64,000 nt of DNA from the NCBI GenBank assembly GCA_964653655.1, contig CAZZHG010000002.1, positions 29,145-93,144 on the forward strand. Direction: 5' to 3'. The notes under the pieces were generated by a model that saw only the letters and a program-made list of their open reading frames with translations, had not been told where the DNA came from and made no database searches. The position numbers and the translations under genes were made by a program. This DNA comes from CAZZHG01 sp964653655 (lineage in GTDB: Bacteria > Bdellovibrionota > FAC87 > UBA2466). Positions 32,804 to 40,594 of this stretch are shown one piece after another (position 1 is the stretch's first letter; the number at the start of each line of letters is the position of its first letter).

Positions 32804-33244
32804 TTACGCTTCGGCCGGAGCGACGCTCAGCACTTCGACTTCGAAGTGGATCGTCTTGCCGGCCAGCGGATGGTTCGCGTCGATGGTGACTTTGTCGCCC
32901 ATCGCCGTGACCCGGAACGGGACTTCTTCGTCCATCGTTTTCAAAATGACTTCGTCGCCGAGCTGGATGCCGGGCTCCACCTGGTCTTTCTCGATCTGAA
33001 AGACGAGGGCTTCGTCGCGGGTGCCGTAGCCGCGCTCGGGCGCGAGCTTAACGTCCCGCTTTTCGCCGGGTTTCATCCCCACCATGATCTCTTCCACGCC
33101 GGGAATGAGACTTCCGTCGCCCAGCTCGAACTCGAGCGGGTCGCCGTCGTAAGTCGAGACGAACACCGTTTTGTCCTCGAGGCGACCCACGAGGTGAACT
33201 TCTACTTTCGATCCGTCGGTAACCGTACCATCAGTCTTCTTCAT
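32804..33244 (-). CDS. FKBP-type peptidyl-prolyl isomerase, SlyD/SlpA type
   Basis: 146 aa. The FKBP domain is split by the insert-in-flap (IF) chaperone domain, as in SlyD: GSKVEVHLVGRLEDKTVF, LEFELGDGSLIPGVEEIMVGMKPGEKRDVKLAPERGYG and, at the end, NHPLAGKTIHFEVEVLSV. It isomerises Xaa-Pro bonds and assists folding in the cytoplasm. The metal-binding His-rich tail of E. coli SlyD is missing, as in SlpA-like forms. It lies downstream of infA on the same strand with 57 bp between and ends at an intrinsic terminator. Confidence 0.9.
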   Translation of the reverse strand: MKKTDGTVTDGSKVEVHLVGRLEDKTVFVSTYDGDPLEFELGDGSLIPGVEEIMVGMKPGEKRDVKLAPERGYGTRDEALVFQIEKDQVEPGIQLGDEVILKTMDEEVPFRVTAMGDKVTIDANHPLAGKTIHFEVEVLSVAPAEA

Positions 33245-33301
33245 GGGACCCCCTCCCGTTTAGAATCTAGGAACCTCGGTTTTGGACTAGAAAAAAAGCG
33301 A

Positions 33302-33553
33302 TTAGGCCGGGCGCGCCGACATGGACGGCTTATTGAGGCGCTCGCGGCTGAGAATCAAACCGTGCGTGAGATCGTAAGGCGACATCCCAATTGTCACCTT
33401 GTCTCCGACGATGATGCTGATCCGAAACTTGCGAAGGCGGCCGGAAAGCTTGGCCAGGACTTCTTTCCCGTTCTGGAGTTTGATCGCGAAGAGACCGCCC
33501 GACTTGATGTCGGCGACGACTCCCGGAATCTGTATCAGGTCCTCGCGGCTCAT
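33302..33553 (-). CDS. infA: Translation initiation factor IF-1
   Basis: 83 aa S1/OB-fold protein. IQIPGVVADIKSGGLFAIKLQNGKEVLAKLSGRLRKFRISIIVGDKVTIGMSPYDLTHGLI matches IF-1 along its length, with the conserved GDKV and the basic KFRI segment. The start at 33553 has GGCGAGGAGGCCC upstream; a longer frame to 33685 has no family similarity. IF-1 occupies the ribosomal A site during initiation. The C-terminal extension after SRERLN is slightly longer than in E. coli (72 aa). Confidence 0.92.
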   Translation of the reverse strand: MSREDLIQIPGVVADIKSGGLFAIKLQNGKEVLAKLSGRLRKFRISIIVGDKVTIGMSPYDLTHGLILSRERLNKPSMSARPA

Positions 33554-33719
33554 GGGCCTCCTCGCCGAAGGTAAACTCGTCCGACCGGCTGGTACCGGAT
33601 GGGAGGGCTTCCTTCGCATAAACAGGGAAAAACGACTATTGGAACCAGAAAAGACTCTAGCAGAAAGGTTTCCAATTGGGACCAAAAAAGACCGATATCA
33701 GGAGTTTATAACGCCAGGC

Positions 33720-34529
33720 TCAGGCGGCCTTGGGGAGGCTTTTCGGGGTGACATCCCGGTTCGTGACTTCGCGGTAAAGGTCCAAAGAATCGGCGCTTTC
33801 CGTCCCCATCCACCGGTCCCAGAAGGTGAAGTAGAGGCCGTAGTTCGAGCGGGCCCGGTGGTGGTGCAGGTAGTGGTGGGAGGCGTTTATGAACTCCCGG
33901 CCGAGGAAAGTCTTATCCAGTCCCCGGGGGTACAGCTCGTATCCGACGTGGTTGATCACGCCTAGAACGGTCATCACCATCAGGAAGGTCAGAAGGATGA
34001 TTGGGTGCGTCGGCACCACAAAAACGAGAGCCGGGACGATGAGCGCCTGAATCAGGGCCTCGGTCCAGTGGAACGAAAAGGCCGCCCAGGGAGTCGGGTT
34101 GTGGGACTCGTGGTGGACTCGGTGGACCCAGCGGAAGATCGCCTTGTGATGGATCCAGCGGTGGGTCCAATAGAAGTACGTCTCGTGGAGAACCATGAGC
34201 ACGGGGAGGCTTACGAAAAACCAAAGCCATCCGTAGTCCTCGATCTTCGAGTAGAGGAGGGTGCGGCCCTCCGCCCACTGGTGCACCATCCACGCTCCGG
34301 AAACCGCAAACACGACGCAAGTGACGAGCGACCAGAGAATCTCCTGGCGGATCATGCCGGGGGCGGGCGGCGCGGGGTTGATCTTGCGGGAGGCGGCGAG
34401 GCGTTTCTTGTAGAGAAAAAAGTAAAAGAGCCCGGCGAAAAAGAAATAGCGGACCGTCACGATCGCGAACAAGGCGAGGCTCGTGATCCAAAATCCGTGC
34501 AGCTCGAAAGGTAGAGGAGCAGAGGGCAT
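33720..34529 (-). CDS. Sterol desaturase / fatty acid hydroxylase family protein
   Basis: 269 aa with about five membrane segments. Di-iron histidine clusters: HETYFYWTHRWIHH, HRVHHESHN and, after two more membrane segments, NASHHYLHHHRARSNYG. Same superfamily as the protein at 20120-20905 but not closely similar. It should be an O2-dependent hydroxylase or desaturase of a membrane lipid or sterol-like molecule. It starts 56 bp after the outer-membrane export protein on the same strand, so it may belong to that lipid-related gene set. infA lies 166 bp further downstream. Confidence 0.83.
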   Translation of the reverse strand: MPSAPLPFELHGFWITSLALFAIVTVRYFFFAGLFYFFLYKKRLAASRKINPAPPAPGMIRQEILWSLVTCVVFAVSGAWMVHQWAEGRTLLYSKIEDYGWLWFFVSLPVLMVLHETYFYWTHRWIHHKAIFRWVHRVHHESHNPTPWAAFSFHWTEALIQALIVPALVFVVPTHPIILLTFLMVMTVLGVINHVGYELYPRGLDKTFLGREFINASHHYLHHHRARSNYGLYFTFWDRWMGTESADSLDLYREVTNRDVTPKSLPKAA

Positions 34530-34584
34530 CCGCTCTACTTATCGGCAAAAACGGGGGCTCACTTCAGAGGGGTAGTGCGAAGCG

Positions 34585-35880
34585 TTATTTGGCGAGGTAG
34601 CCCTTCAGCTGGACGTAGGCGCGGCTGCCGTTTTTGAAAGCCCCGAACTGGCTGCGCACACCGCCGAAGAGGAGATCGGCGCCGAACATCAGCTCGAACT
34701 GCTGGGAGGTCGGAATCGTGTACTGAAGACGCGTGAGCGTGCCGCCGTCGTGAATCGCCCAGCTGACGATGGCGTCGAGCGTCTGCTCCCGGTAGATCGG
34801 CGCCTTGATGTTGGCCGAAAGCAGCTCGCGGTTTTTCGGAGTGGTGGAGGCGGCGTCGAATTTCGGGATGCCTTGATAGGCGAATTGCATCGCCACGCGC
34901 CAGGGCAGCCAGCCCGTGTACTCGGTCTCCACCGCGACGGTGACCTCGTCGCCGCGGTAGCCGCCGAGTCCCGCGGCGTCGAACTTCTGAAACATCTTGT
35001 CCTTCGTATAGAGGCTCTCCCAGCGGACGAGCCACGGCGAAAAATCCTTCGAGAAGGTGATTCCCGCCGAGCCGATTCGGTTGTGGCTCGCCACCAAGTC
35101 GAGACCCGTCGGCCCGGCGACGCCGGTGTAAGTCGGGCTTCGGTCGAAATAGGAGAAGAAGAAGAACGCGAGATCGTAGCCGCGTAACAGCGTCGTGACC
35201 CGAACGCCGACTTCCGGATCGCCGAAAGAGAGATTTCCGCTCGATTTGTCGACGAAACGCATCGGCGTGCCCGGAATGAGCGAGGGCCACGGGGAGAAAT
35301 CGCCGTCGATGGCCGGAACCAGATTGAAGTAGGGCTTCGGCGCGTAGAGCAACTGAAGGGAAGCGTTCGTGAAAAACAAGACGGCGTTCACCATCGGCAG
35401 CTGCAGGCGCTGGGCGGTGAGGTCGCGCAGGCCGAAGTCGCGCAGGTCCTTCGGGTTGATGAGATCCGCGAAGTAGAAGCCGAAGGCCTCGCCCCATACC
35501 ACCTGCTGGTTGCCGACCTTGAGCAGCAGCGATCGAATTTTCGCTTGAAGATAGAAATCGCGGATGCGGATGTCGGCCGACTCGTCCTTTTTGACGGAGG
35601 GGCCGTAGCGGGCGTCGTTCGCCGCGAACGCTCCGTCGGCGTAGGCCCGAAGCCCGAGCACCGCGATCCAGTTGGGATCGAAGGTGAGCGTCTGTTCCGC
35701 GTCGAGAATGTGGCGGTGCGAAGCGAGATCGCGCTGGTTGACGAGGTGGTAAGCGAGGCGGGACTCCGCCGTGATCTTGTAGGTCGCGTTGAAGCCCCAC
35801 CGCCCGAAAGCGGGAGAGGCGGCAATCAGCGCGGCGGCGGCTAAATTACGGCAGAGATTCTTTGTTGAAGAAGCTGTCAT
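34585..35880 (-). CDS. DUF1302-like outer-membrane protein
   Basis: 431 aa, with a signal peptide (ASPAFG) and an all-beta porin-like mature part. The DUF1302-type core LLKVGNQQVVWGEAFGFYFADLINPKDLRDF is clear near residues 115-150. Proteins of this family are predicted barrels that work with ABC or RND lipid exporters. The start overlaps the LolA-like gene by 35 bp. As last gene of the export operon it would be the outer-membrane end of the route. Confidence 0.78.
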   Translation of the reverse strand: MTASSTKNLCRNLAAAALIAASPAFGRWGFNATYKITAESRLAYHLVNQRDLASHRHILDAEQTLTFDPNWIAVLGLRAYADGAFAANDARYGPSVKKDESADIRIRDFYLQAKIRSLLLKVGNQQVVWGEAFGFYFADLINPKDLRDFGLRDLTAQRLQLPMVNAVLFFTNASLQLLYAPKPYFNLVPAIDGDFSPWPSLIPGTPMRFVDKSSGNLSFGDPEVGVRVTTLLRGYDLAFFFFSYFDRSPTYTGVAGPTGLDLVASHNRIGSAGITFSKDFSPWLVRWESLYTKDKMFQKFDAAGLGGYRGDEVTVAVETEYTGWLPWRVAMQFAYQGIPKFDAASTTPKNRELLSANIKAPIYREQTLDAIVSWAIHDGGTLTRLQYTIPTSQQFELMFGADLLFGGVRSQFGAFKNGSRAYVQLKGYLAK

Positions 35881-36583
35881 CCAGCTTTGCCCGCTGGTAA
35901 TTGCTGTAGCGCAGTTTGGAACCGCGGGTCGACTGAACCGCGTCTTTGATGATCATGCGGGAAAGCACTTCCCGGTCGAGCGCCTTGATCGGCTCCGAGT
36001 ACTCGCCCGTCTTGAGAAGTTTTCCGGAGAGAGCGTAGAAGCCGGCGCGAAACGGCGTGTAGGTCTTGGGATCGACGAGCAGCTCGATGCGCCGATAAGT
36101 CACGTCCGGCCGGCGAGCGGAGAGATTCAATTTCAGGTACGGCTTGCCGTCCACCTTGATTGTGCCCTTTTTCGAAGCTTTGTAGTCGACGTGAAAGCGG
36201 ACGCGGGCGAGATCGCCGTTCGAGACTTCGCCGGTGAGGCGCTGCTGAAAGCTCACGCGCGTGGGGCGCTTGATGCTCGGCAAATAAAGCCAAAGATCGT
36301 TGTCGCGCATGAGAAGTTTTCGGCCCTTCAGGCGCTCGGGCGCGGTCGTTTCGATGCGGGCCAGGTGGTCGCCCTTCGCGTAAACCTTGTACTCGGTCTC
36401 GCGCACGACGGAATTTTCCTCGACGTCCTCGACGGTGACCGAAAAGGAAAAGTCGCCGACCGGAGAGCGCATCTCGTCCACGCGCCGGAGAATCTGATCG
36501 GCCGTGGGGGCTTTCGCTTTCACGGGACGCTTGGCCGCGTGGGAGGTTGACGCGACCAAGCAAAGGGCGAGAATCCATTTCAT
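35846..36583 (-). CDS. Outer-membrane lipoprotein-sorting (LolA-like) periplasmic protein
   Basis: 245 aa with a signal peptide (ASTSHA). Matches the COG2834 LolA-like fold: TADQILRRVDEMRSPVGDFSFSVTVE, NDLWLYLPSIKRPTRVSFQQRLTGEVSNGDLARVRF and PYLKLNLSARRPDVTYRRIELLVDPKTYTPFRAGFY. LolA-like proteins carry lipid or lipoprotein in a hydrophobic cavity across the periplasm. In this operon, between LolDE-like ABC genes and a barrel, it probably ferries the exported lipid. Note that it is not canonical LolA, which is shorter (about 180 aa mature). Confidence 0.82.
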   Translation of the reverse strand: MKWILALCLVASTSHAAKRPVKAKAPTADQILRRVDEMRSPVGDFSFSVTVEDVEENSVVRETEYKVYAKGDHLARIETTAPERLKGRKLLMRDNDLWLYLPSIKRPTRVSFQQRLTGEVSNGDLARVRFHVDYKASKKGTIKVDGKPYLKLNLSARRPDVTYRRIELLVDPKTYTPFRAGFYALSGKLLKTGEYSEPIKALDREVLSRMIIKDAVQSTRGSKLRYSNYQRAKLDDSFFNKESLP

Positions 36584-36636
36584 CCCTTCAGTTTAAACGG
36601 AGTTAACCGGCGGACGAACCGCCACGAGTCACGTTT

Positions 36637-37260
36637 TTAGCGGCTCTCGGAGGATTGGCTTGCCGTGAACCAATGGGCGGCCCGGGGCAGGTCCGGCTTG
36701 TGGATCATGAGAAAGAAGATGATGAGCAGCGGGGCAAACCCCAGAAAGTTAATGCCCATTCGGCGCCACAAAAGCCGGCTCAACTCAGGGGGGAGAGTGT
36801 CGGCCCCCTTCGGAACCGCGAGAAAGAGGCGGTTTATCTTGTGCTGGTTGGGCAGGTCCGCCGACAGCCACACGAGTCCCGAAAGCAAAAACAGCAGAAA
36901 CGCCGCCGACAGCCAGCCCATCGACCAGATGCCGCCGAGAATCGTGCCGAGGGTGATCCCCGAAAGGACCGCGATAAGGATGAGCGGAGCCGTGAAGACG
37001 GAGTCGAGCCAGAGCACCGTCTTGTAAGTGTGCTCGATGATCTCGGGGCGGCCGCTTTGGAGGCTGCGGATCTCCCAGAGGCTTCCGATGACGGTGTTCG
37101 CGAAAAAGAGCGTCACCGAAAGGATGTGGATGAACTTGATGTGAAGGTAAAGCTCGGGCCTTTCGAGAAATTGTGTGAAAGGCTTCGGGAAAATCAGTCC
37201 GAGCAGAAGCAAAAACCCCATGACACCGACGTTGAATTTCAGAAACGTCTTCGACTTCAT
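36637..37260 (-). CDS. DUF2269-like integral membrane protein
   Basis: 207 aa with about four to five membrane segments. The KFIHILSVTLFFANTVIGSLWEIR segment with its conserved His, the DSVFTAPLILIAVLSGITLGT core and the LSADLPNQHKINRLF tail match the DUF2269 pattern; function unknown. ATG at 37260 overlaps the preceding gene stop (ATGA); a longer frame upstream is out of the real coding frame. Placed in the middle of the export operon, it may be a redox or accessory membrane subunit. Confidence 0.7.
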   Translation of the reverse strand: MKSKTFLKFNVGVMGFLLLLGLIFPKPFTQFLERPELYLHIKFIHILSVTLFFANTVIGSLWEIRSLQSGRPEIIEHTYKTVLWLDSVFTAPLILIAVLSGITLGTILGGIWSMGWLSAAFLLFLLSGLVWLSADLPNQHKINRLFLAVPKGADTLPPELSRLLWRRMGINFLGFAPLLIIFFLMIHKPDLPRAAHWFTASQSSESR

Positions 37261-37982
37261 GTTCGGTTCAGGGCATCCACGAGATAAGAGATGTCGCCTT
37301 GGTGAAAATAGATCTTGTCCGGGCCGCGGTCGAAAAAGGGAGAGCGAATTTTGGCTCCGTCGGAGTCGAGCTGCTGGAAGCGGGCGGCTCCAAAACGGCT
37401 GTCCACGTTCACCCGATCGAAAGTCTTGCCGCCGTTGAAGAAGGAGAGGTCGTTGAAGACCTGGTAATCGGTGGAGAGGGCGCGTTCGGCGCGCTCCGAC
37501 TGCCGGTAGTTCACCGCCATGGCGTGGTTGGGCTCTTCGAAATGAATGCAAACGCGGCCGCCCCCGGTCTCGTAGACGAGCGGCAGAAGCTCCCCGCTTC
37601 CGTAGATCCAAAGCACCAGACGTTCGGCGAGCTCGCAGATCCGGCCGATGAAGGTCGGCTTATCCTCCTTTGATACGAGCGGCGAAAAAACGTAGACGCC
37701 CCGGCGTCCCTTCGGGTCCGTTACGAAAGTGTTCACCTCGCAACGGGCGCGGCGCACTCCGGCCAGCTCAGGCTTCGGATAGCGGATGTGATAGAGGTTG
37801 AAGCTCACCCAGTAGCGGGCCTCCTCATCCTCGTCGGTAAACCGGATTTTCTCGAGCGAGAATCCCGCGGGCAGGGCGGCGCGCACGCGCTCGGTCTCCT
37901 CGCGGCTTAGCGCGAAGTTCAAAAAGATCGGGTCGCGGGTTTCGAGCGAAAAGTAGGTCTTCAGCCCGAGGCCGAGCTCCAT
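37257..37982 (-). CDS. Conserved hypothetical protein of export operon
   Basis: 241 aa, soluble, no signal peptide or membrane segment. Start set at ATG 37982; the longer frame to 38192 would read through the SnoaL-like gene in another frame. Features: YWVSFNLYHIRYPKPELAGVRRARCEVNTFV, then VYVFSP and a C-terminal segment ending YLVDALNRT. The layout recalls acetoacetate-decarboxylase-like or lipocalin-like folds but I cannot identify a motif. The gene overlaps DUF2269 by 4 bp, so it is expressed with the transporter. Confidence 0.6.
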   Translation of the reverse strand: MELGLGLKTYFSLETRDPIFLNFALSREETERVRAALPAGFSLEKIRFTDEDEEARYWVSFNLYHIRYPKPELAGVRRARCEVNTFVTDPKGRRGVYVFSPLVSKEDKPTFIGRICELAERLVLWIYGSGELLPLVYETGGGRVCIHFEEPNHAMAVNYRQSERAERALSTDYQVFNDLSFFNGGKTFDRVNVDSRFGAARFQQLDSDGAKIRSPFFDRGPDKIYFHQGDISYLVDALNRT

Positions 37983-38011
37983 GAACTTGAAGATGAGCTT
38001 CTTCGGCCAGC

Positions 38012-38455
38012 TCAGCCCAATTTCAGAACCAGCTTGTACAGCGCCCCGAATACCGGAATGACTCCGATCGACTCCATCGGGTCGTAGTACTCCCGCTGGT
38101 ACACGATCCGGCCGTTGTCGACCTGAGCGTGAACCAGACCGTGGATCTTGAATTGGAACCACGTGAACCGGATTTTCAAGCAGATCGTCCATCTCCAGAT
38201 GACTTCCCTTTCTCCGTCGGTGACCACGTTGAACTGAAACTGATCGTTGGCCGCCCGCGGAACGTATTTCGCCAGCATTTTCAGCACGGCTTCTTTTCCG
38301 TGCAGCTCGTGGACCGGGTCGATGTAATGGACTCGGTCGCCGAGAACCTCACCCATGAGGCGCACGTACTCGTCGAAGCGCTTTGCCGGCAGCAGCACGC
38401 GCGACAGATACTCGACTTTTTTTCCGACGGTGGTGGCCTGGGGAGGAAAGCTCAT
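38012..38455 (-). CDS. SnoaL/NTF2-like protein
   Basis: 147 aa. A single NTF2-like cone: VEYLSRVLLPAKRFDEYVRLMGEVLGDRVHYIDPVHELHGKEAVLKMLAKYVP, then strands ending REYYDPMESIGVIPVFGALYKLVLKLG. SnoaL-type proteins bind small hydrophobic molecules or isomerise steroid- and polyketide-like substrates. The ATG at 38455 has GAGTGGTGGG just upstream. It is followed by the hypothetical gene above and preceded by the ABC permease, so it may bind or modify the exported compound. Confidence 0.72.
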   Translation of the reverse strand: MSFPPQATTVGKKVEYLSRVLLPAKRFDEYVRLMGEVLGDRVHYIDPVHELHGKEAVLKMLAKYVPRAANDQFQFNVVTDGEREVIWRWTICLKIRFTWFQFKIHGLVHAQVDNGRIVYQREYYDPMESIGVIPVFGALYKLVLKLG

Positions 38456-38495
38456 GGCCCACCACTCTAGCAACGAGTGGGGCCGGATCCAACTC

Positions 38496-39722
38496 TTAGA
38501 CTACGTTGCGGCGCAGGGCGTCTGAAATCTCCAGGCGGGAGGCCCGCCAGGAAGACAGAAACGCCGCCATGGTGGAGGCGAACAGAGATAGCCCCAGGCC
38601 CGCGAGGAACGCGCTCACGAAGAGCGAGACGTGGACCTTCAGGACGCTGCTGGCCCCCGGCATGATGATCTCGATGCCTAGCGCGTTCAGGGTCGTCGCT
38701 ATGGTCACGCCGCCGACCAGTCCGATGAGCGAGCCGATGACGCCCAGTAGGACGCCCTCCCGCAGGAACTGCTTCACGACGCTGGCTTGGGTTTCCCCGA
38801 GCGCGCGGATCGTTCCGATCTCGCCCGTGCGCTCGAAGACCGACATGCCGATGGTGTTCGAGATGGCGCAAAGGGTGAGGACCGCGATGAGCAGCGCGAT
38901 GAGCAGGTTCTGAACGCGCAGGAAACCCGAAATCTGGTTATAGAGTTTCGCGACGTGGTACCAGGCTTTCACCTTCACGTCGGGAGAAGTCTCGCGGAAC
39001 TTCGCGCGCAGCGCCCGCACCGTGGTGTCGGTCGCGGCGGTGTCACGCAAGCTGACCAGAATCTGCTCGACGTTCTTCGTGTCGAGGAGGATCTGGGCGG
39101 AGGTGAGGGGAATCAGGAACGTCAGGTCGTCGAACTCCGCGATGCCCGTCTGAAAGAGCCCGCAGATTTCCACGTCGAGCGCGTTGATTACGCCTTCGAA
39201 GGTGTTCGCGATGATCGTGAGCGAATCGCCCGTCTTGACCCCGAGGCGCTTGGCGAGGCCTTTTCCGATCATCATCTGAAAGGGATTGTCGGCGGTGAGC
39301 ACGTGGCCTTCGGTGAACTTAAATCCTTCACCGCGCTCTTTTTCGAGAGTCGGATCGAAGGTGATTCCGCGGGCGCTGACCGACTGGTCTTTTGTGCTGA
39401 CGAGCCCGTAGAACGAGAGCCGTCCGGCTGCGCTCGTCACGTTCTGGTTCGCGCGGATTTCCTTAAGCAGAGCCGGATAGTCCTTGAGCAACCCCTCTTT
39501 GGGCTTCTTCACTTCGCTCTCCCAGAACTTCGTGTTGGCGATCTGGATGTGGGAGGTCTGCGTCTTGATGGTCGTTTCCCTCAGCGACTCGACCAGGTTC
39601 TTGGTGAAGCCCTCGAACAGCAGGATGGAGGCGACGCCGGAGGCGATCATGAAAAGGTTCAAGGCCGTGCGGCGGCGGTTACGGAAGATGTTTCTGAGAG
39701 CGAGGCTCCAAAGAAGTTTCAC
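38496..39722 (-). CDS. LolE/MacB-type ABC transporter permease
   Basis: 408 aa. N-terminal RNIFRNRRRTALNLFMIASGVASILLF is followed by a large periplasmic MacB-PCD domain (about 45-270) and three C-terminal membrane segments with IRALGETQASVVKQFLREG, the FtsX-type coupling region. The permease pairs with the ATPase gene upstream, whose stop overlaps its GTG start (GTGA). Such four-TM MacB-like permeases extract lipoproteins or lipids from the inner membrane (LolCE) or export toxins (MacB). Homodimer use is expected, since there is only one permease. Confidence 0.88.
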   Translation of the reverse strand: MKLLWSLALRNIFRNRRRTALNLFMIASGVASILLFEGFTKNLVESLRETTIKTQTSHIQIANTKFWESEVKKPKEGLLKDYPALLKEIRANQNVTSAAGRLSFYGLVSTKDQSVSARGITFDPTLEKERGEGFKFTEGHVLTADNPFQMMIGKGLAKRLGVKTGDSLTIIANTFEGVINALDVEICGLFQTGIAEFDDLTFLIPLTSAQILLDTKNVEQILVSLRDTAATDTTVRALRAKFRETSPDVKVKAWYHVAKLYNQISGFLRVQNLLIALLIAVLTLCAISNTIGMSVFERTGEIGTIRALGETQASVVKQFLREGVLLGVIGSLIGLVGGVTIATTLNALGIEIIMPGASSVLKVHVSLFVSAFLAGLGLSLFASTMAAFLSSWRASRLEISDALRRNVV

Positions 39723-40441
39723 GCGGCCTCCCGTTTCAGGCTGGTCGTGATGGAGCCGTCGCAAAGACGGACTCCGTCACTCGCCCTATCCAGTACGAGC
39801 GGGTCGTGGCTCGCGATGACCAAAGTCAGGTTCTCGTTTCGGCGCAAATCGTCCATCAGGGCCAGAATCTCTCTCGTCGTCCCCTGGTCGAGGTTCGCGG
39901 TCGGCTCGTCGGCGAGAATCACGCTGGGTTTTTTCACGATGGCGCGTGCGATGGCGACTCTCTGGCGCTGGCCGCCGCTCATGTCGCCGGGCCGGTGGTG
40001 GCCGAACTTCGCTAAGCCCACCTTCGCGAGCGCCTCTTCCGCGCGGGCTTTGCGTTCCTCGGCTCCCACTTTGAGAAGTAGAAGCGGGTACTCGACGTTT
40101 TCCCGGGCGGTCAGCACGGGGAGCAGATTGAAAGTCTGAAAGACGAATCCGATTTTTTGCGCGCGAAGGGAAGCCTGCTGAATCTGAGAGAGTTTTCCGA
40201 GCTCGAGCCCGTTCAAGAACACGCGGCCGGCGGTCGGGCGATCGATGCCGCCCATGAGATTCAGCAGAGTGCTTTTGCCGCTGCCCGAGCTTCCGGCGAG
40301 CGCGTAGAAGGCGCCGGCCGGCACTTCGAGGGAAACGCTCTGCACGGCCTTAACGAGAGTGCGGTTCAATTTGTACTCGCGGCTGACTTCTTCGACCGCA
40401 ATGGGGGGCTTGGACGGAAAGGAGATGATTTTGGCAACCAT
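39719..40441 (-). CDS. LolD/MacB-type ABC transporter ATPase
   Basis: 240 aa. Walker A GSSGSGKST (50-58), Q-loop FVFQTFNLLPVLTARENVE, signature MSGGQRQRVAIARA and Walker B VILADEPTANLD are intact. FQTFNLLP followed by LTA and the ENV segment mark the LolD/MacB group. It energises the permease encoded next. First gene of the seven-gene operon running to 34585; a 153-bp region with a decayed gene tail separates it from the CPBP gene upstream. Confidence 0.92.
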   Translation of the reverse strand: MVAKIISFPSKPPIAVEEVSREYKLNRTLVKAVQSVSLEVPAGAFYALAGSSGSGKSTLLNLMGGIDRPTAGRVFLNGLELGKLSQIQQASLRAQKIGFVFQTFNLLPVLTARENVEYPLLLLKVGAEERKARAEEALAKVGLAKFGHHRPGDMSGGQRQRVAIARAIVKKPSVILADEPTANLDQGTTREILALMDDLRRNENLTLVIASHDPLVLDRASDGVRLCDGSITTSLKREAA

Positions 40442-40496
40442 ACCTAGTCCTTATCGGTAAAAACCGACGTGAACTGGAGCGAATCGACGCGGCTGG

Positions 40497-40560
40497 CTAG
40501 AAGCTGAGTCGAAGGGTGGGCAGCCGGAAAGCCGGTATCCGGGCCGGTGTGCGGATGGAG
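40497..40560 (-). pseudogene. Remnant tail of a second CPBP-like gene
   Basis: Read on the minus strand, these bases encode IRTPARIPAFRLPTLRLSF then a TAG stop. The tail of the CPBP gene at 40595 reads IRTPARVPAFRLPTLRLTF, identical at 17 of 19 positions. By my count about 46 of 57 nt match, and most differences fall in codon third positions. So this is the end of a diverged paralogue whose body is gone, not a recent duplication. A 25-nt palindrome lies between it and the intact gene. Confidence 0.75.
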
Positions 40561-40568
40561 AGAGATCC

Positions 40569-40593
40569 GCAAAAGGTGCCAGGCACCTTTTGC
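40569..40593. repeat. Perfect 25-nt palindrome (possible REP-like element or terminator)
   Basis: Arms GCAAAAGGTGCC and GGCACCTTTTGC surround a single A. It begins 1 nt after the CPBP gene stop (minus strand) and would fold into a tight hairpin ending in TTTTGC, so it may terminate that operon. Hairpins built on GGTGCC/GGCACC flanked by A and T runs recur in many bacterial genomes as dispersed repeats, so a mobile or REP-like origin is an alternative. Confidence 0.6.
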
Positions 40594-40594
40594 A

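Noticed and set aside
33399..33965. 188-codon plus-strand frame over infA and the hydroxylase end
   Set aside because: The minus strand encodes IF-1 and a di-iron hydroxylase; this frame has no recognisable feature.
37983..38192. Upstream extension of the hypothetical gene ending at 37257
   Set aside because: The extra residues are Arg/Ser/Gly-rich and lie in another frame over the SnoaL-like gene, so ATG 37982 is used.
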